From Domibacillus indicus (lineage in GTDB: Bacteria > Bacillota > Bacilli > Bacillales > Domibacillaceae), in contig NZ_LAJB01000007.1 in assembly GCF_000970685.1 (NCBI RefSeq), forward strand, positions 186,001-250,000: a DNA stretch of 64,000 nucleotides, given 5' to 3'. Positions 9,556 to 19,556 of the stretch are shown here, in pieces. The notes under the pieces were generated by a model. That model was not told the DNA's origin. It worked only from the letters and a program-made list of their open reading frames with translations, and did not search any database. Each line of letters begins with the position of its first letter. Within the stretch, counting starts at the first letter, position 1. A program made the translations under genes and the position numbers.

Positions 9556-9573
9556 AGGTACGTACCTATTATA
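9556..9573 (-). promoter_or_regulatory. trmFO -10 box adjoining a 12-base palindrome
   Basis: A perfect TATAAT (9568-9573, minus strand) is followed at once by the perfect palindrome AGGTACGTACCT (9556-9567), about where transcription would start. A -35 box at the right distance is weak. The palindrome could be an operator, or chance. Confidence 0.4.
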
Positions 9574-9628
9574 TCCTTTTAGCATTTTACACTACCTCGT
9601 TATAGAAAAAAAGAAAAATGTTTTTTTC

Positions 9629-9672
9629 AAGCGAAGAACCGCCTGGCTGTCTTTCCTCTCAGGCGGTCTTCT
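9629..9672 (-). terminator. Probable terminator of topA
   Basis: An inverted repeat ACCGCCTG / CAGGCGGT with a loop of about 14 bases lies just after the topA stop. On the minus strand it is followed by TTCTT rather than a long T run, so it is less ideal than the other terminators here. Confidence 0.5.
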
Positions 9673-9676
9673 TTCT

Positions 9677-11755
9677 TTATGCTTGAGGCTGTTCTTTGTA
9701 GTCACATTCAGTACATTGAATCTGTACACCTTTTTTAAGCTTTTTCTCTACAAGCAGCTTGCCGCATTTTGGACAAGGGCGTTCAATCGGCTTATCCCAG
9801 GAAAGAAAATCGCATTCCGGGAACCGGTCACACCCATAAAAAATACGCCGCTTTTTACTTTTTCTTTCTATTATATTGCCTTCCGAGCATTTCGGACATT
9901 TTACACCGATCTCTTTTACAATGGCTTTTGTGTTCCGGCAGTCAGGAAAGTTGCTGCATGCCATGAACTTTCCATAGCGTCCCATTTTAAAGACCATTTC
10001 ATGTCCGCATTTTTCACAGTCTTCGCCAGCAGGCTCATCTTTTATTTCAACCTGCTCCATTTCTTTTTCTGCTTTTTCCAAATGCCCCTCGAAGCCTTTG
10101 TAAAATTCATCGATAACAGCAGCCCATTCTTTGATTCCTTCTTCTACGTTATCGAGATCCCGCTCCATTTTAACTGTAAATTCCACATCAATAATATCCG
10201 CAAAAAATTCAACCATTAACTCATGAACAATGGTGCCAAGCTCAGTTGGAACAAAGCGCTTATTATCTAATGCTACGTACCCTCTTTTTTGAATGGTGTC
10301 GAGTGTCGGCGCATAGGTGGATGGACGTCCGATTCCTAATTCTTCAAGTGTTTTTACAAGCCGTGCTTCTGTGTAGCGGGGCGGCGGCTGGGTAAAATGC
10401 TGCTTTGGATCGATCGCTCCTGATTGTACTTTGTCGCCATTTTCAAGGTTTGGCAGAAAGTTATCTTTTTCTTCTTTTGCATCGTCTGATCCTTCTACAT
10501 ATACTTTCATAAAGCCTTGAAACTTCACTTTTGATCCTGTTGCCCGGAACATCACATCCCCATTAACAATATCTGCGCTTACGGTATCCATTACCGCAGC
10601 TGCCATTTGGCTGGCAACAAATCGTTCCCAGATAAGCTTATATAGCCGAAGCTGGTCGCGGGATAAAAAATCCTTCAAGCCAGATGGTTCACGAAGGGTG
10701 CTCGTTGGCCGAATCGCCTCATGCGCGTCCTGGGCATTTGTTTTTTTCGGCTCTTTTTTTTGTCCCAGTTCTTTCGCATAGTCTTTGCCGTATTGAGAAA
10801 CGATATAATCCAGGCTTTCTGACTGAGCCGTTTCTGCGACCCGTGTTGAATCCGTTCTCATATACGTAATCAAGCCAACCGTGCCTTCTTTTCCAAGGTC
10901 AATCCCTTCATATAACTGCTGGGCAAGCATCATCGTTTTTTTAGCCCGAAAATTCAATTTTCGGGCAGCTTCCTGCTGAAGGGAGGAAGTTGTGAAAGGC
11001 GCTGCCGGGTTCCGGCGCCGTTCTTTTTTAGTTACTGATTCTATCGAGAACTGGTTCCCTTTAATCGCCGCCAGTACCTTTTTAACATCTGCTTCCGATG
11101 CCAGTTTTTCTTTTTTTCCATTCAGTCCGTAGAAAGAAGCACTGAAGGTGTCACGTCCCTTTGTAAATTCCGCATCAATTGTCCAGTATTCTTCCGGCAC
11201 AAATGCTTTAATTTCATTTTCGCGGTCAATAATCAGCCGAAGAGCGACTGACTGTACTCTTCCCGCACTAAGCCCTTTTTTGACTTTTTTCCATAGCAAC
11301 GGGCTGATGTTATAGCCCACAAGCCGGTCTAAAATACGGCGCGCCTGCTGGGCATCTACCAAGTCCATATTGATTGGTCTTGGATGTTTAAAAGACTCTT
11401 TTATAGCATCTTTCGTAATTTCATTAAAAACGACCCGGCAGTCGGAAGATGTATCAATATTTAATGAATGAGCTAAATGCCAGGCAATCGCTTCTCCTTC
11501 GCGATCCGGGTCAGCCGCTAAATAAACTTTCTTCGCTTTTTTCGCAGCGGTTTTCAGCTCTTTTAAGACTGGTCCCTTCCCGCGAATCGTAATATACTTT
11601 GGATCATAATTGTTTTCAGTATCTACACCCATTTGACTTTTCGGCAAATCCCGAACATGCCCCATTGATGCCCGTACTTTGTATTTCTTCCCGAGATAGC
11701 GTTCAATTGTTTTCGCTTTCGCCGGGGATTCCACTATTACTAAATAATCTGACAT
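9677..11755 (-). CDS. topA: DNA topoisomerase I (type IA)
   Basis: TopA relaxes negative supercoils. The N-terminal TOPRIM domain shows [17 protein letters not shown] and the metal-binding [12 protein letters not shown]. The active-site tyrosine lies in [12 protein letters not shown], near residue 300. Three C-terminal four-cysteine zinc elements follow (CEKCGHE..., CPKCSEG..., CPKCGKL...), giving 692 residues, the usual Bacillus form. GGGGAGG precedes the ATG. It follows dprA in the standard order and has its own likely promoter upstream. Confidence 0.98.
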   Translation of the reverse strand: MSDYLVIVESPAKAKTIERYLGKKYKVRASMGHVRDLPKSQMGVDTENNYDPKYITIRGKGPVLKELKTAAKKAKKVYLAADPDREGEAIAWHLAHSLNIDTSSDCRVVFNEITKDAIKESFKHPRPINMDLVDAQQARRILDRLVGYNISPLLWKKVKKGLSAGRVQSVALRLIIDRENEIKAFVPEEYWTIDAEFTKGRDTFSASFYGLNGKKEKLASEADVKKVLAAIKGNQFSIESVTKKERRRNPAAPFTTSSLQQEAARKLNFRAKKTMMLAQQLYEGIDLGKEGTVGLITYMRTDSTRVAETAQSESLDYIVSQYGKDYAKELGQKKEPKKTNAQDAHEAIRPTSTLREPSGLKDFLSRDQLRLYKLIWERFVASQMAAAVMDTVSADIVNGDVMFRATGSKVKFQGFMKVYVEGSDDAKEEKDNFLPNLENGDKVQSGAIDPKQHFTQPPPRYTEARLVKTLEELGIGRPSTYAPTLDTIQKRGYVALDNKRFVPTELGTIVHELMVEFFADIIDVEFTVKMERDLDNVEEGIKEWAAVIDEFYKGFEGHLEKAEKEMEQVEIKDEPAGEDCEKCGHEMVFKMGRYGKFMACSNFPDCRNTKAIVKEIGVKCPKCSEGNIIERKSKKRRIFYGCDRFPECDFLSWDKPIERPCPKCGKLLVEKKLKKGVQIQCTECDYKEQPQA

Positions 11756-11801
11756 AAAACAAAGCCTCCCCCGAAAGGTAAAATGAATAATTAGACATAT
11801 T

Positions 11802-11828
11802 ATTATGCGGATACCGCTTGTTTGTCAA
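11802..11828 (-). promoter_or_regulatory. Candidate topA promoter
   Basis: A perfect TTGACA (-35, 11823-11828) is followed on the minus strand by CATAAT after 15 bases; TAATAA at 17 bases is the alternative. It lies in the 203-base gap between dprA and topA, consistent with separate control of topA. The rest of that gap is AT-rich, with no gene visible. Confidence 0.5.
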
Positions 11829-11958
11829 ACGTTTCTCTTTTACCTTGTTCCTTTTCATCCTCTGCATGTTACAAAACAGGACACGTTTTGTAAAATCATT
11901 CTGTTGCAAAATTTATATGATATTGACAGAAATTGCAACTGTTTTTAAAAAAAGTTTT

Positions 11959-12837
11959 TTATTCCTTCTTAATCTCTACTAAAATATCATCGGCACTGTG
12001 AACAATTTTGGCTCCATCCGCAATTAATGAATGCACCCCTTCGGAAAGAGGATGCATGATAGGTCCCGGTACGGCGAATACCTCAATTCCTTGCTCCATG
12101 GCGAAAGCAGCAGTGATCAGCGATCCGCTTTTCTTTGCTGCTTGAACGACAAGCACACCTTTAGACAACCCGCTTATAATTCTATTTCGAGCCGGAAACT
12201 GCCATTTTTCGGGTCTTTTATCCGGTGCATATTCGGATAACAGCAATCCTTGTTTTGATATTCGCTGAGCAAGCTCTCTGTTTTCCCGGGGGTAAAAGTG
12301 CTTGAAACCTCCCGCAATAACGGCAATGGTCCGGCCTCCTGCCTGCAGGGCTAATTCATGTGAAAAAGCATCAATTCCCCTGGCAAGCCCGCTTACAATC
12401 GACACCTTCTTTTCTACCAGAGAGGGAATAATGACTTGAAGTGCTTCTTTTCCATACTGGCTGCCGTTTCTTGAACCAACAACTGCGAGCATTGTTTCGT
12501 CAGCCAATAAATTGATATTTCCCATCGCAAACAAACCCCAGGGCGGCTGTGGAAGCCGCTTTAATTGATCCGGGTACAATTTATGATAAATGGGAATAAA
12601 AGTTGATGAGAGCTCTCTTAGAGATGTGCACAGGTGATTGGTGGATAAGGAGCAGAGGTTTTGCAGAATGAGGGCTGCTTGCTGAGTGGACCTTCCGGTA
12701 ATATGAGCATATTCTTCGCTGGACATTCGCGAAAGCGAGGTCAGGTGAGGATCATTTTTTAATAATAAGTATTGGTCTTTCCAGGTGATGTTTTCGCAAT
12801 ATTGCAGCTTCAGCAGCCACTTGGTTGTTTCATCCAT
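11959..12837 (-). CDS. dprA: DNA processing protein DprA (Smf)
   Basis: DprA loads RecA onto incoming single-stranded DNA during natural transformation. The Rossmann-like core carries VVGSRNGSQYGKEAL, then SGLARGIDAFSHELALQAGGRTIAV and ARNRIISGLSKGVLVVQAAKKSGSLITA, all DprA hallmarks. At 292 residues it matches the Bacillus form without the extra C-terminal winged helix. It lies between sucD and topA as in B. subtilis. Its presence suggests at least latent competence. Confidence 0.97.
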   Translation of the reverse strand: MDETTKWLLKLQYCENITWKDQYLLLKNDPHLTSLSRMSSEEYAHITGRSTQQAALILQNLCSLSTNHLCTSLRELSSTFIPIYHKLYPDQLKRLPQPPWGLFAMGNINLLADETMLAVVGSRNGSQYGKEALQVIIPSLVEKKVSIVSGLARGIDAFSHELALQAGGRTIAVIAGGFKHFYPRENRELAQRISKQGLLLSEYAPDKRPEKWQFPARNRIISGLSKGVLVVQAAKKSGSLITAAFAMEQGIEVFAVPGPIMHPLSEGVHSLIADGAKIVHSADDILVEIKKE

Positions 12838-12869
12838 ACGCTTTTTCTCCTTTTATTCACACAAAATGA

Positions 12870-12900
12870 GACGCCTGATTTCACCAGGCGCCTATTTTTA
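12870..12900 (-). terminator. Terminator of sucCD
   Basis: The minus strand forms GGCGCCTG / CAGGCGTC around 7 bases, followed by TCATTTT. It lies between the sucD stop and the dprA start. The same stem on the plus strand is followed by TATTTTTA. Confidence 0.6.
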
Positions 12901-12903
12901 TGA

Positions 12904-13806
12904 TTAATGTGTTTTACATTCGTCCAAAAGTCCTTTTTCTTCAAGAACTTTTATCAGGGTTTCACCCATGACAGATGGCGTTTCCGCTACTTGAATGCCG
13001 CATTCGTTCATTACACGGATTTTTTCATCAGCTGTACCTTTACCGCCAGAAATAATTGCTCCCGCATGTCCCATGCGTTTTCCTGGAGGCGCTGTGCGTC
13101 CGCCAATAAAGCCGACAACAGGCTTCGTCATATTGGCTTTTACCCACTCGGCTGCTTCTTCCTCCGCTGTTCCACCGATTTCACCAATCATGATAACAGC
13201 TTTTGTTTCCGGATCTTCATTAAATGCTTTTAATACATCAATAAAGTCTGTTCCATTTACCGGATCACCGCCGATACCGACAGCCGTAGACTGGCCAATG
13301 CCTGCCTGAGTAAGCTGATGCACCGCTTCATACGTAAGCGTTCCGGAGCGTGATACAACGCCTACATGGCCTTTTGTATGAATATAACCTGGCATAATGC
13401 CGATTTTGCATTCTTCCGGTGTAATAACACCCGGGCAGTTAGGCCCGACAAGGCGGGTTTTCTTGCCCTGCATATACCGTTTTACTTTTACCATATCAAG
13501 AACGGGAATATGCTCTGTAATACAAATAGCGAGATCCAGCTCTGCATCAACCGCTTCCAAAATCGCATCCGCTGCAAACGGAGCAGGAACATAAATAACG
13601 GATGCATTGGCTCCTGTTTCTTCCACCGCTTCTTTTAGCGTATTAAATACAGGCACACCTTCAACTTCTGTGCCGCCTTTACCGGGAGTAACGCCGCCGA
13701 CGATCTTTGTGCCGTACTCCAGCATTTGTTTTGTATGAAAAAGGGCCGTCGAGCCCGTAATTCCCTGAACAATTACCTTTGTATCTTTGTTAATAAATAC
13801 ACTCAT
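12904..13806 (-). CDS. sucD: Succinyl-CoA synthetase alpha subunit
   Basis: SucD carries the CoA-binding and phosphohistidine site of the TCA-cycle enzyme that converts succinyl-CoA to succinate with substrate-level phosphorylation. The CoA-binding N-terminus has [22 protein letters not shown] and VGPNCPGVI. The phosphorylated histidine lies in [17 protein letters not shown], near residue 247. The length of 300 is normal. It follows sucC by about 34 bases in one operon. Confidence 0.98.
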   Translation of the reverse strand: MSVFINKDTKVIVQGITGSTALFHTKQMLEYGTKIVGGVTPGKGGTEVEGVPVFNTLKEAVEETGANASVIYVPAPFAADAILEAVDAELDLAICITEHIPVLDMVKVKRYMQGKKTRLVGPNCPGVITPEECKIGIMPGYIHTKGHVGVVSRSGTLTYEAVHQLTQAGIGQSTAVGIGGDPVNGTDFIDVLKAFNEDPETKAVIMIGEIGGTAEEEAAEWVKANMTKPVVGFIGGRTAPPGKRMGHAGAIISGGKGTADEKIRVMNECGIQVAETPSVMGETLIKVLEEKGLLDECKTH

Positions 13807-13840
13807 GCCTATACCTGCCTTTCTATTGTCAACATCCTGA

Positions 13841-15001
13841 TTATTTTACAAGACTAACGATTTTTTGCGCGCCATCTGCCATTGAATCTGCTGAAACGAT
13901 ATCAAGGCCTGACTCGTTTAAGATTGCTTTACCAGCATCTACGTTGGTACCTTCCAAGCGGACAACAAGAGGTACTGACAAGCTCACTTGCTTAGCAGCT
14001 TCTACAACACCTGTTGCAATAACGTCACATTTCATAATTCCGCCGAAAATGTTGACAAAAATTCCTTTTACATTTTCATCAGAAAGAATAATTTTAAACG
14101 CTTCTGTTACTTTCTCAGCTGTTGCGCCGCCGCCAACATCAAGGAAGTTAGCCGGATCGCCGCCGTAATGCTTGATAATATCCATTGTTGCCATTGCAAG
14201 ACCTGCACCATTTACCATACAGCCGATGTTGCCGTCAAGCGCGATATAACTAAGGTCATATTTAGAAGCTTCAATTTCTTTTGCATCCTCTTCCTCAAGA
14301 TCACGGTATTCTAAAATGTCTTTATGGCGGTACAGGGCATTTGAATCAAAGTTTAATTTTGCATCAAGCGCCATTACTTTGCCGTCTCCTGTTACAACAA
14401 GCGGGTTAATTTCCGCAATTGAGCAGTCTTTGTCGACAAATGCCGTGTAAAGGCTCATCATGAACTTCACTGCCTGGCCGACAAGCTCTTTTGGAATGTT
14501 GATGTTGAACGCAATACGGCGGGCCTGGTACGGGCTGAGGCCTGTCACTGGATCAATGTACTCTTTAAAGATTTTTTCGGGTGTTGCTGCTGCTACTTCT
14601 TCAATTTCCGTTCCGCCTTCTTCAGAGGCCATTAAAACAACCTGAGAAGTCGCCCGGTCTAATACAAGGCCAATATAGTATTCTTTTTTAATATCGCAGC
14701 CTTCTTCAATAAGAAGGCGCTTTACTTCCTTGCCTTCCGGGCCGGTCTGGTGTGTAACCAAAACTTTTCCGAGAATTTCTTCTGCATATGTACGTACTTC
14801 GTCAAGATTCTTTGCGACCTTTACTCCGCCTGCTTTTCCACGGCCGCCCGCATGAATTTGTGCTTTGACAACGTTTACTGCTGTGCCGAGTTCTTTTGCC
14901 GCTTCAACCGCTTCCTCAACGGAAAAGGCAACCTTCCCATTCGGCACGGCAACGCCGTAGCTTCTGAGAACTTCTTTCCCTTGATACTCATGAATATTCA
15001 T
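13841..15001 (-). CDS. sucC: Succinyl-CoA synthetase beta subunit
   Basis: SucC is the ATP-grasp subunit that binds nucleotide and succinate. The product begins [16 protein letters not shown] and contains [11 protein letters not shown] and [18 protein letters not shown]. The frame is open for 8 more codons upstream, but GGAGG lies 7 bases before the ATG at 15001, and 386 residues fits the family. A strong sigma-A-like promoter is found about 60 bases upstream. Confidence 0.98.
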   Translation of the reverse strand: MNIHEYQGKEVLRSYGVAVPNGKVAFSVEEAVEAAKELGTAVNVVKAQIHAGGRGKAGGVKVAKNLDEVRTYAEEILGKVLVTHQTGPEGKEVKRLLIEEGCDIKKEYYIGLVLDRATSQVVLMASEEGGTEIEEVAAATPEKIFKEYIDPVTGLSPYQARRIAFNINIPKELVGQAVKFMMSLYTAFVDKDCSIAEINPLVVTGDGKVMALDAKLNFDSNALYRHKDILEYRDLEEEDAKEIEASKYDLSYIALDGNIGCMVNGAGLAMATMDIIKHYGGDPANFLDVGGGATAEKVTEAFKIILSDENVKGIFVNIFGGIMKCDVIATGVVEAAKQVSLSVPLVVRLEGTNVDAGKAILNESGLDIVSADSMADGAQKIVSLVK

Positions 15002-15059
15002 CTTCCAGCCTCCTATCGATCTCAAAACATAGTCTCATTGCAAAACAGACTGCGACTTC

Positions 15060-15088
15060 ATTGTAGAGAAAAAAAGAATTTATGTCCA
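15060..15088 (-). promoter_or_regulatory. sucCD promoter
   Basis: The minus strand reads TGGACA (5/6) then 17 bases then TACAAT (5/6). It lies between the terminator of the preceding gene and sucC, 59 bases before the start codon. Confidence 0.75.
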
Positions 15089-15100
15089 GTTTTTGAACAT

Positions 15101-15130
15101 AAAAAATCCGTTCTTTTTTTCAAGAACGGA
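15101..15130 (-). terminator. Terminator after the FlhB-like gene
   Basis: CCGTTCTT and AAGAACGG arms are followed on the minus strand by ATTTTTT. It ends the signal peptidase-rbgA-rnhB-FliK-like-FlhB-like group and precedes the sucCD promoter. Confidence 0.85.
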
Positions 15131-15156
15131 AAATTTCTGCTTAACGCTTACAATGT

Positions 15157-15432
15157 TTATTTATCAAGGTGCCTGTCAAGGCGATACACGAAAGCAAACA
15201 CTTCAGCAACCGCCTGATACAAGTCTTCCGGTATCGCTTCATTTATTTCAAGCTGGCCGAGCAGCTCAACGAGACCGGGATCCTCCTGAATAGGAATATT
15301 GTTTTCTTTTGCTGACTGAATAATTTTATCTGCAATCAGACCTTTTCCTTTTGCTTTTACTACAGGCGCCCCGGCTGAATCGGGATTATAAGAGAGAGCT
15401 GCTGCCTGCCTGCGGTTGTTTGGCCGGCTCAT
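15157..15432 (-). CDS. Stand-alone FlhB C-terminal domain-like protein (YlqH family)
   Basis: The 91-residue protein resembles the cytoplasmic C-terminal domain of FlhB/YscU export-gate switch proteins. It has KATALSYNP-type sequence (AAALSYNPDSAGAPVVKAKG), IADKIIQSAKENNIPIQEDPGLVELL and a C-terminal DLYQAVAEVFAFVYRLD. The self-cleaving NPTH motif of FlhB is replaced by NPDS, so autocleavage is not expected. It overlaps the upstream FliK-like gene by four bases (ATGA). In Bacillus the pair is known, but to my knowledge its role is not settled. No membrane segments are present. Confidence 0.9.
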   Translation of the reverse strand: MSRPNNRRQAAALSYNPDSAGAPVVKAKGKGLIADKIIQSAKENNIPIQEDPGLVELLGQLEINEAIPEDLYQAVAEVFAFVYRLDRHLDK

Positions 15433-17186
15433 ATGCGGATATCCACCTCCGTATAGCCCTCATCCTCCATAATGCGGGCAAGCGGCGGCTTTAATCCTTC
15501 TTTTGCTTCCTTGCGGGTTGGTTCTTTGAACTGGATGCCTGACAGCCGGTAGCCTCCTGCTTCTAAGGCTTCTTTTAACGAATCTGCCGCCTGCCCGCTT
15601 ACTTTTTTTAAAAATGCCGGAGAAGCTTCTGCTAGAATTGTAAGGTGAATAATACGGTTTTGCACCTGCATATCAATAACAGTGTTTCGCAGATTCGGCA
15701 TTTCTACATAAAATAATACACGGCAAAAATCAGCATCAATTTTCCCATCCGGTTTTTTTCTTCCCTGCCACTTAATTGTCACATCTCCTCTAAATTCCCC
15801 GAATTGAAGAGGAGACTGCATCACCAGCTGCTGGAGCGGTCCGGATTCAGTCGATAAGATGTGCTGGGCATTTAAACGTCCGACCAGCTGTTCCGCTGCT
15901 TCTCTTACAGGAGCCGGCATTGTCTCTGCCATTAGTTTAATAAGTTCCTGCTTGACTGTCTGCGGGGGTTCTTCCGGCCCTTTTAGAGCAAGCACTGCTT
16001 CATGGTCAACGCCAAGAAAACGAAATGCTTCACGAAAGGGCGGTGATTCCTTCGGCGGGAACACATCTGTTCCAAGCAGTATCGACATTCGTGCTGCCGC
16101 ACGGTCGGGAGCCGACACAGCAGCTGCAGCGGCTATTTGAAAAAGCTCCGAGACCGCCTTTGCATCAGGGAATCTTCCTGGCTTTAGCCCTTCTGCCAGC
16201 TCTTCTGCCTGCTGCACGACCGCTTCGCGATTAGGGTGCTGGATCGGGACAGCCAGGGATACCGCTTCTTTAAACGCAGCAATTGACCCTGCTGAAACAG
16301 GCCGTTCTGCCAAATGAATGAGGGCTTCTTTCATTTTTTGAATGGGTCCGCCTCCTTGACCTCCTTCTTTTTGAAGAGTTGAAAGGTTTTTAACAACGGC
16401 AGCGAGCAATTCCTCGGTTCCCTCCTTTGTGACGGCAGCATTCGGCATTACTATGCTGCGGAGTTCGTTTGCTGCTTCTCTTGCCGCTGGACCGGTGCTT
16501 TGCAGAGCATGCACAAGCTGAACCGTTTTGCTGTTTATGCTTTCTTCTCTGGCACCTCCCTGAAAAAGCTTCGGATTAAGAAGCCGTTCAATAGCGGCCA
16601 GGGCTGTTTTGCCTTCACCGCCCGCCGGTAACATTTGCTGCAAGGCGGCCATTTTATCGGTCAGTGAATCCGCTGAGCGGGCGGCCGTGAGCGAACGAAA
16701 AATTTGTTCATTCATAGGGAGGTTACGGCTCATCATAAAGCGGATGGCTTCCATTCCATCTTCCAGCCCCGATTTTCCGAGCCAGCCGGAGACGGTTTGA
16801 ATCAATCCTTTGGATAAGGATCTTCCGCTTTCAAGCGCATATGCCGTAAAAGCAGCCGCTTCTTTTGAGGCAGGAAGCTGCAATTTTTCAAGCAGTGCAG
16901 ATGCCTGCTCAGACGACCCTTCCATCGGTGTACTGCTGCCCAAGACACGAAGGCGTATCCCTTTATCCAAAGAAGCTACTTGAAAAAAATAGCGTTCTCC
17001 TGTTTTTAGCGGAGCTTCCAGCTGAGCCGTTATTTTTTGTCCGAAAACCGCGATTTCAGCCATCTGGCCCGGCAGCAATGTGACTGCTTTTCCAGTGAAA
17101 ATCTGTCCTTCTTTTACTGTTTCAATTCCACCGCTCCCTGGTTGTTTATTTAGAGCTGGTTGTATCGCCTGCCGGCTGATCTCCAT
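15429..17186 (-). CDS. FliK-like / YlqG family protein
   Basis: A 585-residue, Ala/Glu/Gln-rich, mostly helical protein. The C-terminal part (about 430-585), with GEFRGDVTIKWQGRKKPDGKID and FYVEMPNLRNTVIDMQVQNR, resembles the C-terminal domain of the flagellar hook-length protein FliK. The N-terminus, with GQIFTGKAVTLLPGQMAEIAVFGQ, looks like a small beta domain. There is no signal peptide. It overlaps the FlhB-C-like gene, an arrangement that suggests a substrate-switch pair separate from the main fla/che operon. Function is inferred only from family and neighbours. Confidence 0.8.
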   Translation of the reverse strand: MEISRQAIQPALNKQPGSGGIETVKEGQIFTGKAVTLLPGQMAEIAVFGQKITAQLEAPLKTGERYFFQVASLDKGIRLRVLGSSTPMEGSSEQASALLEKLQLPASKEAAAFTAYALESGRSLSKGLIQTVSGWLGKSGLEDGMEAIRFMMSRNLPMNEQIFRSLTAARSADSLTDKMAALQQMLPAGGEGKTALAAIERLLNPKLFQGGAREESINSKTVQLVHALQSTGPAAREAANELRSIVMPNAAVTKEGTEELLAAVVKNLSTLQKEGGQGGGPIQKMKEALIHLAERPVSAGSIAAFKEAVSLAVPIQHPNREAVVQQAEELAEGLKPGRFPDAKAVSELFQIAAAAAVSAPDRAAARMSILLGTDVFPPKESPPFREAFRFLGVDHEAVLALKGPEEPPQTVKQELIKLMAETMPAPVREAAEQLVGRLNAQHILSTESGPLQQLVMQSPLQFGEFRGDVTIKWQGRKKPDGKIDADFCRVLFYVEMPNLRNTVIDMQVQNRIIHLTILAEASPAFLKKVSGQAADSLKEALEAGGYRLSGIQFKEPTRKEAKEGLKPPLARIMEDEGYTEVDIRI

Positions 17187-17206
17187 ATGTCTTCACCCCG
17201 CTTTTC

Positions 17207-17971
17207 TTACAGCATATCCTTTACCGGCGCAAATGTTTTGCGATGCTGAGGTGTAACTCCATGCTCCTGCAATCCCTTTAAATGCTCTTTCGTTCCATAA
17301 CCCATGTTTTTTTCAAAGCCGTACCCCGGATATTGGGCTGCATACTGTTTCATCAGCCGGTCACGCGTTACCTTGGCTACAATGGAAGCAGCAGCAATAG
17401 AAGCACTTTTCGCATCTCCTTTAATGATTGATTCCTGCTCGATTGGAACAGGCAGGGCCATAGCATCAACCAGCAGATAGCCGGGCTGTTCAGGCAGTTC
17501 ATTTACAGCCTGAATCATCGCTTTTTTGGCTGCTTCATAAATATTAATTTGATCAATGGTTTCTGCACTGACAATTCCTATTCCCACAAACGCTTTTTCA
17601 GTGATTAGTTTAAATAATTCATTTCGAACGGATTCATTCAGCTTTTTTGAATCGTTGAGACCCTCTGGCAAAAATCCTTCAGGTAAAATACAGGCTGCCG
17701 CTACAACCGGCCCGGCAAGCGGTCCTCTTCCTGCTTCATCAATGCCTGCGATTAACTGCTTTCCCTGGCTTATCGCTTTGCGTTCAAAAAACATAATCTG
17801 ATCCAGGCGCTGCCGCTCTTCCTCCTGTTTTTGAAGCCGGCGCCTGCACGCTTTTAAGGCAGCTTGAACACCGCTTCGTGAATCCAGGTCCCACTGAGCC
17901 AGTTTTTCATCTTCCAGTGATGTAACCAATAGAAGCTGTTCTTTTATCCGGGCGATTGTTTCTTTTTTCAT
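17207..17971 (-). CDS. rnhB: Ribonuclease HII
   Basis: RNase HII cleaves RNA in RNA-DNA hybrids and removes single ribonucleotides from DNA. The catalytic core shows AGIDEAGRGPLAGPVVAAACIL with the Asp-Glu pair, a later acidic residue in YLLVDAMALP, and KVTRDRLMKQYAAQYPGYGF. An N-terminal helical extension of about 70 residues, as in Bacillus RnhB, gives 254 residues. It lies between rbgA and the FliK-like gene. Confidence 0.97.
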   Translation of the reverse strand: MKKETIARIKEQLLLVTSLEDEKLAQWDLDSRSGVQAALKACRRRLQKQEEERQRLDQIMFFERKAISQGKQLIAGIDEAGRGPLAGPVVAAACILPEGFLPEGLNDSKKLNESVRNELFKLITEKAFVGIGIVSAETIDQINIYEAAKKAMIQAVNELPEQPGYLLVDAMALPVPIEQESIIKGDAKSASIAAASIVAKVTRDRLMKQYAAQYPGYGFEKNMGYGTKEHLKGLQEHGVTPQHRKTFAPVKDML

Positions 17972-18020
17972 TTTTCCGCTCCTCCTATTTTTATCGGCTA
18001 TGTATCATTTTTTTTCATAC

Positions 18021-18052
18021 AAAAAGCGCGAAGGAAACCCTTCACGCTTTTT
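18021..18052 (-). terminator. Hairpin at the end of rbgA
   Basis: Near-perfect arms AAAAAGCGTGAAGG and CCTTCGCGCTTTTT overlap the last codons of rbgA and end in a T stretch on the minus strand. It may terminate part of the transcripts between rbgA and rnhB. Confidence 0.7.
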
Positions 18053-18896
18053 CGGGCGGGACATCAAATGTAAGCCGGCCAAACTGCATGGTACGCACGT
18101 CACGGATAATAATATCTGTTACTTTGTCATAATCAATCCCGCCGCCCGATGATAAAGCACCCCGCCGCTCGCCTATTTGATCAAAAACAGCTGCCATATC
18201 ATCTGGCAGTTCCTGATATCCATACCGTTCCTCCAGCCTGGATGGATATTGTCCTTCTAAAAAGCGCAGCCCCCAGATTGCTACATCCTGCAAATTTAAA
18301 ATAGAATCTTTAATGGCACCGGTCAGCGCCAGTTTATAGCCAATCTCCGGATCTTCAAATTTCGGCCATAAAATACCGGGTGTGTCGAGCAATTCGAGGT
18401 TTTTAGCGGTTTTGATCCATTGCTGTGCTTTTGTCACCCCGGGCATATTACCGGTTTTGGCAATATTTTTTTTGGCAATGCGGTTAATCAGCGTTGATTT
18501 TCCGACATTTGGAATGCCGACTATCATTGCCCTCATCGCCCGTGGTTTCATACCGCGGGCGCGCATCCTGTCAAATTTTTCTTTTAAAATCTGCTCTGCC
18601 GCTTTTACAATTTTATCAAGCCCATTGCCGGCCTGGGAGTTAACAGAGACCGCTTCAATTCCCTGCTCTTTAAAATAAGCGATCCAGTTTTTAGTAGCAG
18701 CCGGGTCTGCCATATCCTCTTTATTTAATATAACAAGACGAGGTTTTTGGTTTAAAATTTCATCAATCATCGGATTTCGCGACGATAAAGGCAGCCGGGC
18801 ATCAACCAGCTCAAAAATAATATCTACGAGCTTTAATTTTTCCGTTACCTGCCTTCTTGCTTTAGCCATATGGCCGGGAAACCATTGTATTGTCAA
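18042..18896 (-). CDS. rbgA: Ribosome biogenesis GTPase RbgA (YlqF)
   Basis: RbgA is a circularly permuted GTPase needed for a late step of 50S subunit assembly. The permutation is visible: the G4 motif NKED (58-61) comes before the P-loop GIPNVGKS (127-134) and G3 DTPG (171-174). It starts with the characteristic [16 protein letters not shown]. At 284 residues it matches the family. It lies just downstream of a signal peptidase gene. Confidence 0.98.
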   Translation of the reverse strand: MTIQWFPGHMAKARRQVTEKLKLVDIIFELVDARLPLSSRNPMIDEILNQKPRLVILNKEDMADPAATKNWIAYFKEQGIEAVSVNSQAGNGLDKIVKAAEQILKEKFDRMRARGMKPRAMRAMIVGIPNVGKSTLINRIAKKNIAKTGNMPGVTKAQQWIKTAKNLELLDTPGILWPKFEDPEIGYKLALTGAIKDSILNLQDVAIWGLRFLEGQYPSRLEERYGYQELPDDMAAVFDQIGERRGALSSGGGIDYDKVTDIIIRDVRTMQFGRLTFDVPPEKA

Positions 18897-18920
18897 GCTT
18901 GTACAGTCCTTTCAGTCTGT

Positions 18921-19460
18921 TTAGTCTACGAGATGGATCTGGTCAAACGGCCAATAGACGAATTTGGTTTCACCAACAATTTCATCTATTTTAATGGTTC
19001 CAATGTGGCGGCCGTCTTTACTAAAGCGCCGGTTATCGCCGAGAACAAAAATCTCTCCTTCTGGCACTGTTTCCTGTCCAATTATATCGACAAGTGTAAA
19101 GTCCGGCGTCAGAGGTCCATCGGTCACTTCGCTTTTGTACTGATCCAAGTATGGCTCATCTATTGCTTTACCATTCACATATAATACATCATCTTTATAT
19201 TCGACTGTTTCGCCTGGCAGCCCGATGACCCGTTTTATGTAATCTTTTTTTTCCGGCGCATGAAAAACGACGATATCAAAACGGTCCGGATCACCAAGTT
19301 TGTTCACAATCATCCGGTCTCCGCTTTCAAGCGTCGGCATCATAGAAAGCCCATCAACTACAATCGGCGCGAAAATAAAATACCGGATAAGAGCAGCAAG
19401 CCCGACTGCAATTAACAGTGCTTTTGTCCATTCCCAAAATTCATTTTTTCCTTCAGCCAT
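18921..19460 (-). CDS. sipS: Signal peptidase I
   Basis: This membrane-bound protease removes signal peptides from secreted proteins. One N-terminal transmembrane segment (about 12-32, ALLIAVGLAALIRYFIF) is followed by the Ser-Lys dyad: Ser39 in GLSMMPTL and Lys76 in YIKRVIGLPGE. The GDNR box (LGDNRRFSKDGRH) is present. The 179-residue length is that of short Bacillus type I enzymes. Bacillus species often have several paralogs, so the exact Sip letter is uncertain. The gene starts a group running into rbgA. Confidence 0.95.
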   Translation of the reverse strand: MAEGKNEFWEWTKALLIAVGLAALIRYFIFAPIVVDGLSMMPTLESGDRMIVNKLGDPDRFDIVVFHAPEKKDYIKRVIGLPGETVEYKDDVLYVNGKAIDEPYLDQYKSEVTDGPLTPDFTLVDIIGQETVPEGEIFVLGDNRRFSKDGRHIGTIKIDEIVGETKFVYWPFDQIHLVD

Positions 19461-19490
19461 GCTGGCACCACCTTCATTCTAAGTACATCT

Positions 19491-19519
19491 ATCATATCAT
19501 GATGAATGGAAAATCTGAA
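19491..19519 (-). promoter_or_regulatory. Promoter of the signal peptidase gene
   Basis: The minus strand shows TTCAGA (4/6), 17 bases, TATGAT, with an extended TGA directly before the -10. It lies 30 bases upstream of the start codon and just after the rplS terminator. Confidence 0.6.
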
Positions 19520-19550
19520 AGAAAAAGGAGCCTGCAAGCAGACTCCTTTT
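19517..19550 (-). terminator. Terminator of rplS
   Basis: AAAAGGAGTCTGC and GCAGGCTCCTTTT arms with a two-base loop are followed by TTC and T-rich sequence on the minus strand, six bases after the rplS stop. Confidence 0.85.
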
Positions 19551-19556
19551 AACATC

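Noticed and set aside
9527-10219. 230-codon open frame on the plus strand
   Set aside because: It is antisense to the conserved end of topA and to the topA terminator, has low-complexity Phe/Leu-rich translation, and no ribosome site.
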